From positions 1-24,824 of the IMG/VR virus record IMGVR_UViG_3300047546_000312: DNA of 24,824 nucleotides, one strand, 5' to 3'. A program made the translations under genes and the position numbers. A model generated the notes under the pieces. The model was given only the letters and a program-made list of their open reading frames with translations, did no database searches and was not told the DNA's origin. This document shows, piece after piece, positions 6,852-12,678 of this stretch (the stretch's first letter is position 1; every line of letters starts with the position of its first letter). This stretch comes from a virus.

Positions 6852-7385
6852 ATGGGTTCTTCCGTAAACGCAGACGGCCTCTTTGTGCGCTATGGCACAA
6901 GCGAAGCCACCGTCGCTAAGGGTGGCTCGAAGCCCCTCATTAACGGCGCACACGAAGTTGAGTTCGACCTCAGCTACTCGGACGTTCAGTCCGCTACGGC
7001 TGGCATTCCTGGTTCAGATGCTTTCGGCATCGTGATCCCCAAGGGTGCTCGTATCGAAGAAGTTGAAACGGTTGTCACGACTGCATTCACGTCTTCGGGC
7101 ACGATTGGCTCGTCCACTCTCGTCCTCGGCCTCAAAAAGGCTTCGGATCGTTCGACAGATTTGTCGACGACTGCCTTCACGACAACCTCGGCAACCGGTA
7201 CTGTCCTCGGTCTTGCGACTGTTGGTAACAAGGTTACGACCAAGGTTGGCTCGACGGGCGCTGGTGCGTACCTCGGCACGACAATCTCGGAAAACGGCGT
7301 TGTTGCAGTGGCCAACTCGGCTCACTCGACCAACCCGTTCACCGCTGGTGCACTGAAGGTTCGTATCCGCTTCTTCTATCCGTAA
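6852..7385 (+). CDS. Capsid-associated structural protein (possible head decoration)
   Basis: A 177-aa protein without Cys or membrane segments, rich in Thr, Ser, Gly, Ala and Val and apparently all-beta. It begins with a short flexible end and closes on an aromatic KVRIRFFYP. The very strong ribosome site, the position right after the major capsid gene and the bias toward C- and G-ending codons like that gene all point to a copy number close to that of the capsid. A decoration or cement protein is the simplest reading; a minor head-tail joining protein is an alternative. I do not recognise a named family. A hairpin at 7415-7440 follows, ending the high-expression head block. Confidence 0.72.
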   Translation: MGSSVNADGLFVRYGTSEATVAKGGSKPLINGAHEVEFDLSYSDVQSATAGIPGSDAFGIVIPKGARIEEVETVVTTAFTSSGTIGSSTLVLGLKKASDRSTDLSTTAFTTTSATGTVLGLATVGNKVTTKVGSTGAGAYLGTTISENGVVAVANSAHSTNPFTAGALKVRIRFFYP

Positions 7386-7414
7386 TCATTAGATTACTTA
7401 GAAGCTATGGAACT

Positions 7415-7440
7415 TGGGGGGTCACTTTGGTGGCTCCCCA
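7415..7440 (+). terminator. Terminator-like hairpin after the capsid genes
   Basis: An 11-bp stem is formed by 7415-7425 and 7430-7440 with two G-T pairs and a TTTG loop. The stem is G/C-rich (six Gs facing CCCC and neighbours). There is no immediate T-run; the nearest T-rich stretch (CGTTTGTTTGTT) starts about 30 bases on. It sits where T7 has its late terminator, between capsid and tail genes, so it may be a leaky terminator or an RNA 3'-end stabiliser that sets capsid mRNA above tail mRNA. Confidence 0.5.
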
Positions 7441-7481
7441 CTTCCACAATCCCCTGCATTCGTTTGTTTGTTGAGAGTTAA

Positions 7482-9677
7482 ATGGCTAAAATTACCCTCA
7501 CAGATCTGACTTCTCTGACAAACGAAATTACTGCTATTGCGGCTATCAACGCTAACAATGCTGCCATTGTAGCTGCACTCGAGAAGACGCTGTCACGGGA
7601 TGGGACCTCGCCCAACTCGATGGACGCTAACCTCGACATGAACAGCAACCGGATTCAGAATCTCCCGGCAGCTGTTGACTCGACCGAACCTGTCCGTAAG
7701 GCAGAGTTTGACGGCCTGATCAATCAGGTCACGACTATCTACAACAACACGGCTACCCTGTACGACAACTTTGATGATCGTTATCTGGGAGCAAAGACAT
7801 CCGATCCTGCCCTGGATAATGACGGCAATGCCCTCATTTCTGGGGCTTTGTATTTTAACAGCGTAGGCAACCGCCTGAAGACCTACAACGGTTCTTCGTG
7901 GGACTTCATCTCATCCAAGTGGTTGACTGGCTCTGGCACTCCTTCTGGGGGCACTGGCGCTGACGGAGACTTCTACCTCCGTTCCAATGGCGACGTGTAC
8001 CAGAAGTCTGGTGGTGGCTGGGGCAGTGTGCTGTTCTCAATCAAGGGTGCTCAGGGTGACGCTGGTCCTCAGGGTGCTCAAGGCCAGGCTGGTCAAACAG
8101 GTCCTAAGGGCGACAAGGGTGATACCGGTGCAACTGGTGCAACGGGTTCAACCGGCCCCACTGGTGCGACTGGTGCAACCGGTCCTGCAGGCACAGCTGC
8201 TACCATTGCTGTCGGCACCGTAACAACGGGTGCTGCCGGCTCAAGCGCTACGGTCACCAACTCTGGTACCTCAGCAGCTGCTGTATTTGATTTTTCAATC
8301 CCTAAGGGTGACAAAGGTGACACCGGAGCTACTGGTGCCACTGGTCCTCAAGGCCCTAAGGGTGACACAGGTGCTACGGGCGCTACAGGTGCCACAGGTC
8401 CAACTGGTCCTACGGGTGCAACTGGAGCCACAGGCGCTACTGGTCCTGCCGGTCCAGGTGTTCCCACAGGCGGTACCACTGGCCAGGTCCTGAAGAAGGC
8501 ATCCAACACTGACTACGACACAGTGTGGGGCACAGGCGGTGGTGGTGGAGCATCCGTTCTAGATGATCTTACTGACGTTGTTATTACGTCTGCCGCTACA
8601 GGTAACCTGCTTCGGTTTGACGGTACCAACTGGGTCAACTACGCAGACTCAAACTACGCTTCGTCGTCACACACGCACACCTTTGCGTCACTGACTTCTA
8701 AGCCGACCACAATCAGTGGCTATGGCATCACCGATGCCTACACCAAGACTGAAGTGGACACGGCTCTTGCAGGCAAGTCAGACACAAGCCACACGCACAC
8801 ATTTGCTTCGTTGACGTCTAAACCTACAACTCTTGCAGGTTATGGCATTACGGACGCTGCTTCCTCGACCCACAATCACACGGTCGACAGCCTTAGCAAC
8901 GTTACGATCACTTCCAAGGCTACCAACGATCTTCTCCGTTGGAACGGCACTGCCTGGGTAAATTATCCTGACAGCAACTACGCCGCAGCTTCGCACACGC
9001 ATACGGCTTCTCAAATCAGCGACAGCACAGCTGCTGGCCGGGCATTGCTTACCGGAGCTGACGCAGCTGCTCAACGTACGTCTCTTGGTCTTGGTTCGTT
9101 GGCTACCAAGTCAACGATTACCTCCAGTGACATCACGGACGGTACGATTGCTACGGCTGATATTGCAGACTCGGCTATTACAACAGCCAAGATCAATGCT
9201 GGTGCAGCTACGCTTGCCAAGCTTGATACCACGGGTACCTCTGGTTACGTGCTGACAGCCCAAGGCTCAGGCTCTGCTCCAGTCTGGGCAGCTGGTGCTG
9301 GCATGACATTGCTGGGTACTTTGACTACTACGTCAGGTACAACGCAAACATTGTCAAGTCTAACGCTGACTGGTTACAAATACCTCTATATTGTAGCAAA
9401 CGGCATTTCTCATAGTAACGGTGCGCAAAATGCAGCGCCAGTATTTGGTGGAAACAGTCTGTCGTCCAACAGAGCAAATACTGTAACCGTTAATTTAATT
9501 ATTATTGCAGATTTGCTTACTGGGTCGTTTCTTTACGGCGTTGCTTCAAGTGACGCTTACAACGCATCAAACTGTTATTCTGGTGGCCCGACTACTGCAT
9601 CTACTAGCGTTTCATTTAGCTGGACCAACAGCTCCTCCTTTGATGCTGGTTCAATTAAGATCTATGGGGTTTCGTAA
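7482..9677 (+). CDS. Tail fibre with collagen-like stalk and HxH repeats
   Basis: A 731-aa fibre that should form a trimer for receptor binding. The first 190 residues look like an attachment and shaft region ([20 protein letters not shown] near 48-67 is a common fibre motif). Gly-X-Y triplets run at about 189-237 and 276-326, split by a beta segment. Two related modules follow: [10 protein letters not shown]...GYGITDA at about 401 and 441, and a [22 protein letters not shown] pair about 110 residues apart. Four HxH motifs lie at H397/H399, H437/H439, H464/H466 and H505/H507, as in fibres that bind iron on the trimer axis (T4 gp37 tip). The last 120 residues are encoded by clearly more AT-rich DNA and probably form the exchangeable tip. 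In T7 the fibre gene lies after the ejection genes; here it precedes the tail tube genes. Confidence 0.88.
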   Translation: MAKITLTDLTSLTNEITAIAAINANNAAIVAALEKTLSRDGTSPNSMDANLDMNSNRIQNLPAAVDSTEPVRKAEFDGLINQVTTIYNNTATLYDNFDDRYLGAKTSDPALDNDGNALISGALYFNSVGNRLKTYNGSSWDFISSKWLTGSGTPSGGTGADGDFYLRSNGDVYQKSGGGWGSVLFSIKGAQGDAGPQGAQGQAGQTGPKGDKGDTGATGATGSTGPTGATGATGPAGTAATIAVGTVTTGAAGSSATVTNSGTSAAAVFDFSIPKGDKGDTGATGATGPQGPKGDTGATGATGATGPTGPTGATGATGATGPAGPGVPTGGTTGQVLKKASNTDYDTVWGTGGGGGASVLDDLTDVVITSAATGNLLRFDGTNWVNYADSNYASSSHTHTFASLTSKPTTISGYGITDAYTKTEVDTALAGKSDTSHTHTFASLTSKPTTLAGYGITDAASSTHNHTVDSLSNVTITSKATNDLLRWNGTAWVNYPDSNYAAASHTHTASQISDSTAAGRALLTGADAAAQRTSLGLGSLATKSTITSSDITDGTIATADIADSAITTAKINAGAATLAKLDTTGTSGYVLTAQGSGSAPVWAAGAGMTLLGTLTTTSGTTQTLSSLTLTGYKYLYIVANGISHSNGAQNAAPVFGGNSLSSNRANTVTVNLIIIADLLTGSFLYGVASSDAYNASNCYSGGPTTASTSVSFSWTNSSSFDAGSIKIYGVS
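8046..8459 (+). repeat. Two blocks of collagen-like Gly-X-Y coding repeats
   Basis: Near-perfect 9-base periodicity of the type GGTGCNACN, encoding [12 protein letters not shown] triplets, covers 8046-8192 and 8307-8459. They are separated by 114 bases coding a non-collagen beta segment. Such repeats expand and contract easily and give long open frames on the other strand and in the second frame, which are artefacts. Confidence 0.85.
8571..9005 (+). repeat. Internal duplication in the tail fibre shaft
   Basis: At protein level residues about 364-400 and 472-508 are copies of one module (ITS-AT-LLRFDGT/WNGT-WVNY--SNYA---SHTHT). The segment [20 protein letters not shown] occurs twice, 40 residues apart. 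The DNA copies have drifted at third positions, so the duplication is old and kept by selection on the protein. Confidence 0.75.
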
Positions 9678-9950
9678 ATGGAGCACGTAATTGTTAATGC
9701 AACTACGGGTGAAACCACAGTAGTTCCTTTTACATCTGAAGAACTTGCAGAAGCTAATGCAAAAATCTTGGAGCTAGCTTGGAAGGAACTTAGAGACGCT
9801 AGGAATTCACTGTTAGCCTCCTCAGATTGGACTCAAGTTAAAGACGCTCCGGTAGATCAAGAAGCGTGGGCTGTATACCGTCAAGCTCTTAGAGATTTGC
9901 CCAGCAATACACAAGACCCTCTTAACGTAATTTGGCCGAGTACTCCATAA
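9678..9950 (+). CDS. Tail fibre assembly chaperone-like protein
   Basis: A 90-aa protein directly after the fibre gene (its ATG touches the fibre stop). The C-terminal half follows the pattern of tail fibre assembly and tail assembly chaperone families: LRDARNSLLASSDWTQVKDAP, then WAVYRQALRDLP and a final WPSTP. These small proteins help fold or attach the fibre and usually travel with the fibre tip. In keeping with that, the gene shares the AT-rich composition of the fibre's last 120 codons. A GGGG at about 9666 is the only ribosome site candidate, so translation may be coupled to the fibre. The stop overlaps the next gene as TAATG. Confidence 0.78.
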   Translation: MEHVIVNATTGETTVVPFTSEELAEANAKILELAWKELRDARNSLLASSDWTQVKDAPVDQEAWAVYRQALRDLPSNTQDPLNVIWPSTP

Positions 9951-10303
9951 TGCTAGAAGAACTTATCTGTAGAACATTCTATACACGTAACGAAGCTCAC
10001 CTTGCTCATTGGCGTACAAAGAGTTTTGCCGAGCACAAGGCTCTTGATGAGTTCTACAACGGTGTGATCGAGACAATCGACGAGATTGTTGAGGCGTACC
10101 AGGGCTCGTTTGGCATCATTAAGGAGCTGCCTGAGGAAGAGTACAAGGATATGGAAATCCTTGAGCGTCTTCAGGACGACGCCAAGTGGATTAACAAGAA
10201 CCGCTCCAAGATTGCCCGTAACGTTCCGTCCCTTGAGAACCTGGTCGACGAACTGACCGATCTCTACCTGACGACAATCTACAAGCTCAAATTCCTCAAG
10301 TGA
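9950..10303 (+). CDS. Small Dps/ferritin-like helical protein with ferroxidase ligands
   Basis: A 117-aa, all-helical protein. Residues 17-48 read like the first two helices of Dps: AHLAHW, then H29, D33, D44 and E48. The spacings H29-(+4)-D33-(+11)-D44-(+4)-E48 equal those of the Dps ferroxidase site (H63, D67, D78, E82 in E. coli Dps). H20 before Trp21 corresponds to H51, with the intervening loop three residues shorter. Two more helices (about 62-82 and 92-115) complete a four-helix bundle, giving a protein some 50 residues shorter than Dps. It recalls small phage ferritin-like proteins (DUF5856, from memory). I chose ATG 9950, overlapping the previous stop, over TTG 9932. DNA protection or iron binding is inference; a structural role is the alternative. 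Confidence 0.65.
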   Translation: MLEELICRTFYTRNEAHLAHWRTKSFAEHKALDEFYNGVIETIDEIVEAYQGSFGIIKELPEEEYKDMEILERLQDDAKWINKNRSKIARNVPSLENLVDELTDLYLTTIYKLKFLK

Positions 10304-10311
10304 GATAACAA

Positions 10312-10800
10312 ATGGCCGCTCCCTGGCTTGAGGTAGCCACCAGGCTCCTCAACACTAAGGAGCTACCTGGATCTGCCAACTCCCCCATCATCCTTTCCTG
10401 GGCTCAGAAACTTGGTGGTTGGGTAGCATCCTTCTACAAAGAAGATTCCGTCCCGTGGTGTGGGTTGTTTGTAGCCCACTGTCTCAGTGAGGCAGGTATC
10501 CCAGGACTGCCAAAGAACCCTCTCAGCGCCCTTGCGTGGAAAGACTGGGGTAGCCCTACCGATCCAAGAGAAGGGGCCCTGTTGGTCTTCCAAAGGCCAG
10601 GAGGAGGCCATGTAGGATTCTACGTCGGTGAAAGATCCGATGCCTACAGGGTCAGAGGTGGAAACCAGAGTGACTCGGTGTGTGACACCTGGGTTGCCAA
10701 AGACAGACTGGTTGGCTGTCGGTGGCCCATTGGGACCCCAGTCTTCGGTAACAAGATAATCCTCACCGACAAGGGTGAGCTCTCCAAAAACGAGGCATAA
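10312..10800 (+). CDS. Endolysin, CHAP/NlpC-P60-like (TIGR02594 type)
   Basis: A 162-aa cysteine hydrolase expected to cut peptidoglycan amide bonds at lysis. The papain-like triad is visible: C50 in VPWCGLFVAHCL, H100 in GGGHVGFYVGE and N118 in VRGGNQSDSV. The wider pattern (SVPWCGLFVAHCL..., then GALLVFQRPGGGHVGFYVG) fits the TIGR02594 family of phage amidases or endopeptidases. No signal peptide is present, so export depends on the holin encoded next. The ATG at 10312 has a weak GAG site. The next gene starts one base after the stop. Confidence 0.85.
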   Translation: MAAPWLEVATRLLNTKELPGSANSPIILSWAQKLGGWVASFYKEDSVPWCGLFVAHCLSEAGIPGLPKNPLSALAWKDWGSPTDPREGALLVFQRPGGGHVGFYVGERSDAYRVRGGNQSDSVCDTWVAKDRLVGCRWPIGTPVFGNKIILTDKGELSKNEA

Positions 10801-10801
10801 C

Positions 10802-11209
10802 GTGGCCGGCTTAATCGACATCAGCAATGCTCTCCTGCCGGTCATCAACCGGGTGTTGGACCTGATCCCTGACCCTGCTGCCAAGCAGAAGGCTCAGTTG
10901 GAGATGCAGGCCAAACTCATTGAAATTGTGACCACGGAGTCTCAGAACCAGGCAGAAATCAACAAGATCGAAGCCGGTAATACCAACCTGTTTGTTTCTG
11001 GCTGGCGTCCAATGATTGGATGGGTATGTGCCGTGAGCTTTGGTTGGTTCTACATCGGTGCCCCGTTAGCCGTGTGGATCATGTCCATCTTTGGCGTACA
11101 CACCGATCTTCCCATCTTCGATAAGAATAGCCTCATGGAGCTGACGTTTGGAATGCTTGGCATGGGTGCTCTTCGCTCCTTTGACAAGTGGAAAGGCACA
11201 GCCAAATGA
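10802..11209 (+). CDS. Holin, 3-TM GTA type
   Basis: A 135-aa inner-membrane protein that should form the lesion releasing the endolysin. An N-terminal amphipathic part (DLIPDPAAKQKAQLEMQAKL) precedes a linker. GWRPMIGW at about residue 67-74 leads into hydrophobic segments (about 71-98 and 111-126). This arrangement, with the GWRP motif, is characteristic of the holin family first noted in gene-transfer agents. I set the start at GTG 10802 with GAGG at 10792-10795, instead of an upstream ATG at 10775 inside the endolysin gene. The end overlaps the next gene by ATGA. Confidence 0.83.
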   Translation: MAGLIDISNALLPVINRVLDLIPDPAAKQKAQLEMQAKLIEIVTTESQNQAEINKIEAGNTNLFVSGWRPMIGWVCAVSFGWFYIGAPLAVWIMSIFGVHTDLPIFDKNSLMELTFGMLGMGALRSFDKWKGTAK

Positions 11210-11409
11210 AAACTCTAATACTCTCAATATGGATGTTGCTCCCTAATTGGGAGATGAAACACGAAGTAATGTCTGTAATGGAATGCCCAACAAACGAAGA
11301 GGTTCAGAAGCAGTTTAAGCGACTGGAAGACTCTAACCAGATCGTAGGCTGGCATGCCATTTGTCAGGAAGTTGTGGCTGTTCCGGAAATCTCGGACAAG
11401 AAGTTGTAA
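11206..11409 (+). CDS. Small exported lysis-module protein (67 aa)
   Basis: Not a family I can name. The N-terminus MKTLILSIWMLLP is a short signal-peptide or membrane-anchor-like stretch. The rest is soluble, with Cys in MECPT and HAICQ that could form a disulfide in the periplasm. The start codon ATG overlaps the holin stop in ATGA; a longer reading from 11188 overlaps the holin gene further and loses the exported N-terminus. Its place between holin and a second membrane protein suggests a lysis accessory or spanin-like role, but it lacks a lipobox or long coiled coil. Confidence 0.68.
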   Translation: MKTLILSIWMLLPNWEMKHEVMSVMECPTNEEVQKQFKRLEDSNQIVGWHAICQEVVAVPEISDKKL

Positions 11410-11418
11410 GAGGCCGAG

Positions 11419-11631
11419 ATGAATGACCTTATTGATGCTCGGGATTTTGGCCGACTAGAAGCTGAAGTATCTCAATTAAAGACCATCATTGAAGAGATGC
11501 GCAGCGACATGAGAGACATGAAAGCTGATTGGGACACTGCCAAAGGTGGCACCAAGGTGCTGTTCGTAGTTGCGTCCATTTTAGGAACCGCAGTTGCTGC
11601 TTTTGGCCATTGGTTGTTGGGAAAGCTCTAA
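11419..11631 (+). CDS. XhlA-like membrane protein, holin accessory
   Basis: Seventy residues: an N-terminal heptad-type coiled coil (about 10-40, RLEAEVSQLKTIIEEMRSDM), a GGTK turn, then one hydrophobic span (about 46-68) and a short basic end. This is the layout of XhlA-type hemolysin and holin accessory proteins. The gene follows a GAGG site and ends directly against the next ATG. It could tune holin timing or be a second holin; no spanin pair is otherwise evident in the cassette. Confidence 0.65.
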   Translation: MNDLIDARDFGRLEAEVSQLKTIIEEMRSDMRDMKADWDTAKGGTKVLFVVASILGTAVAAFGHWLLGKL

Positions 11632-12396
11632 ATGAAATATACTTTGCTCGAGATGACGCAGAAGATCCTGTCCTCCATGGACAGTGACGCTGTGAACTCC
11701 ATCAGCGACACGGCGGAGTCTGCCCAGGTCGCTGACATCATTCGCACGACCTACAACGACATCATCTCAAGCTTGAATTTGCCTGAGCACTATGAGCTGT
11801 TTGAGCTTACGGCTTCGAGCTCTTCTACACCGACTGTCATGACTCTCCCGAGCAACGTGACGGACCTGGTGTGGCTCAAGTACGACAACAAACTTTCGAC
11901 CGACACAGGCAAGCAGTACAAGGAATGCGTCTACTGGCCGCTCAAGGACTTCATGGACTCGATGCACGGCCTTAACGGTGCTGACTCGACCGTCACAACG
12001 TTCACTTTGACGACCAACGGCAGTGATTCCATGGACATCATGTGCCGTAACAACGCTTTCCCGACTCGCTACACGACTTTCAACGACAACACATTGATTT
12101 TTGATGCCTACAAGTCGTCCGAAGACTCGTATCTACAGAAAAACAAGACAATGGGGTGGGGCCAGACGATCCCGTCATGGACTCACACCGATAATTTCAC
12201 CCCGGACCTTGATCCCAAACAGTTCACACTGCTTTTCAACGAGGCAAAAGGCCAGGCATTCATCGAGCTGAAGCAGGCGGTAAATGCCAAGGCTGAAAAA
12301 CGTGCTCGCCGTGGGTGGATCAACGTCTCCAGAGACAAATTTAATTTTCCCTCTGGGTATGACCAACGTAACAAGACCAACTATGGAAGAAAGTAA
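11632..12396 (+). CDS. Tail tubular protein A (T7 gp11-like)
   Basis: The adaptor that binds under the portal ring and builds the upper part of the short tail. The 254-aa protein begins with a helical segment (TLLEMTQKILSSMDSDAVNSISDTAESAQVADIIRTTY) that is the hallmark of gp11-type gatekeeper and tubular A proteins. A mainly beta centre follows, with VMTLPSNVTDLVWLKYDN, and then a C-terminal helical region ending in a basic tail. It is longer than T7 gp11 (about 196 aa). ATG 11632 directly abuts the preceding stop. Confidence 0.88.
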   Translation: MKYTLLEMTQKILSSMDSDAVNSISDTAESAQVADIIRTTYNDIISSLNLPEHYELFELTASSSSTPTVMTLPSNVTDLVWLKYDNKLSTDTGKQYKECVYWPLKDFMDSMHGLNGADSTVTTFTLTTNGSDSMDIMCRNNAFPTRYTTFNDNTLIFDAYKSSEDSYLQKNKTMGWGQTIPSWTHTDNFTPDLDPKQFTLLFNEAKGQAFIELKQAVNAKAEKRARRGWINVSRDKFNFPSGYDQRNKTNYGRK

Positions 12397-12398
12397 TC

Positions 12399-12674
12399 GT
12401 GCTCGAAGACCATTTCGATCCGGAAAAGGATTATCCTCGCGTTCAAACCATTGAGTTAGACAACAACAAGCTGGTGATGAAACGAACCGACCCATACGGG
12501 TTCATTTACATCAGTTTTGAACGTGGACAAGTTCCAGAGCACCTCAAAGGTGCATACACAACGTGGGAAGCAGCTAAGTCTGCAATCAATGGGTACCTGG
12601 CAGATAAAGGTCGGGAAGAAGTAAAACCCAGCGAAGAACCCGCTCCAGTGGCTCTCAAAAAGAAGATTGCATAA
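12399..12674 (+). CDS. Small conserved-looking tail-module protein (91 aa)
   Basis: Function unknown. The middle (DPYGFIYISFERGQVPEHLKGAYTTWEAA, about residues 37-65) reads as a compact folded domain, followed by a helix and a Lys/Glu/Pro-rich tail. The start is GTG at 12399 with GGAAGA at 12385-12390, two bases after the tubular A stop. Placement between tubular proteins A and B, with tight spacing on both sides, suggests a structural or assembly role in the tail. Confidence 0.78.
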   Translation: MLEDHFDPEKDYPRVQTIELDNNKLVMKRTDPYGFIYISFERGQVPEHLKGAYTTWEAAKSAINGYLADKGREEVKPSEEPAPVALKKKIA

Positions 12675-12678
12675 CTAA

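Noticed and set aside
8093-8341. Minus-strand Pro/Val/Ala-rich frame over the fibre gene.
   Set aside because: It is the complement of the collagen-like repeats, whose low complexity removes stops on the other strand.
9932-9949. Earlier TTG start for the Dps-like gene.
   Set aside because: ATG 9950 overlaps the preceding stop as TAATG, the same junction used elsewhere in this cluster.
10775-10801. Earlier ATG start for the holin.
   Set aside because: Lies inside the endolysin gene; GTG 10802 has GAGG six bases upstream and matches the one-base gaps of the cluster.
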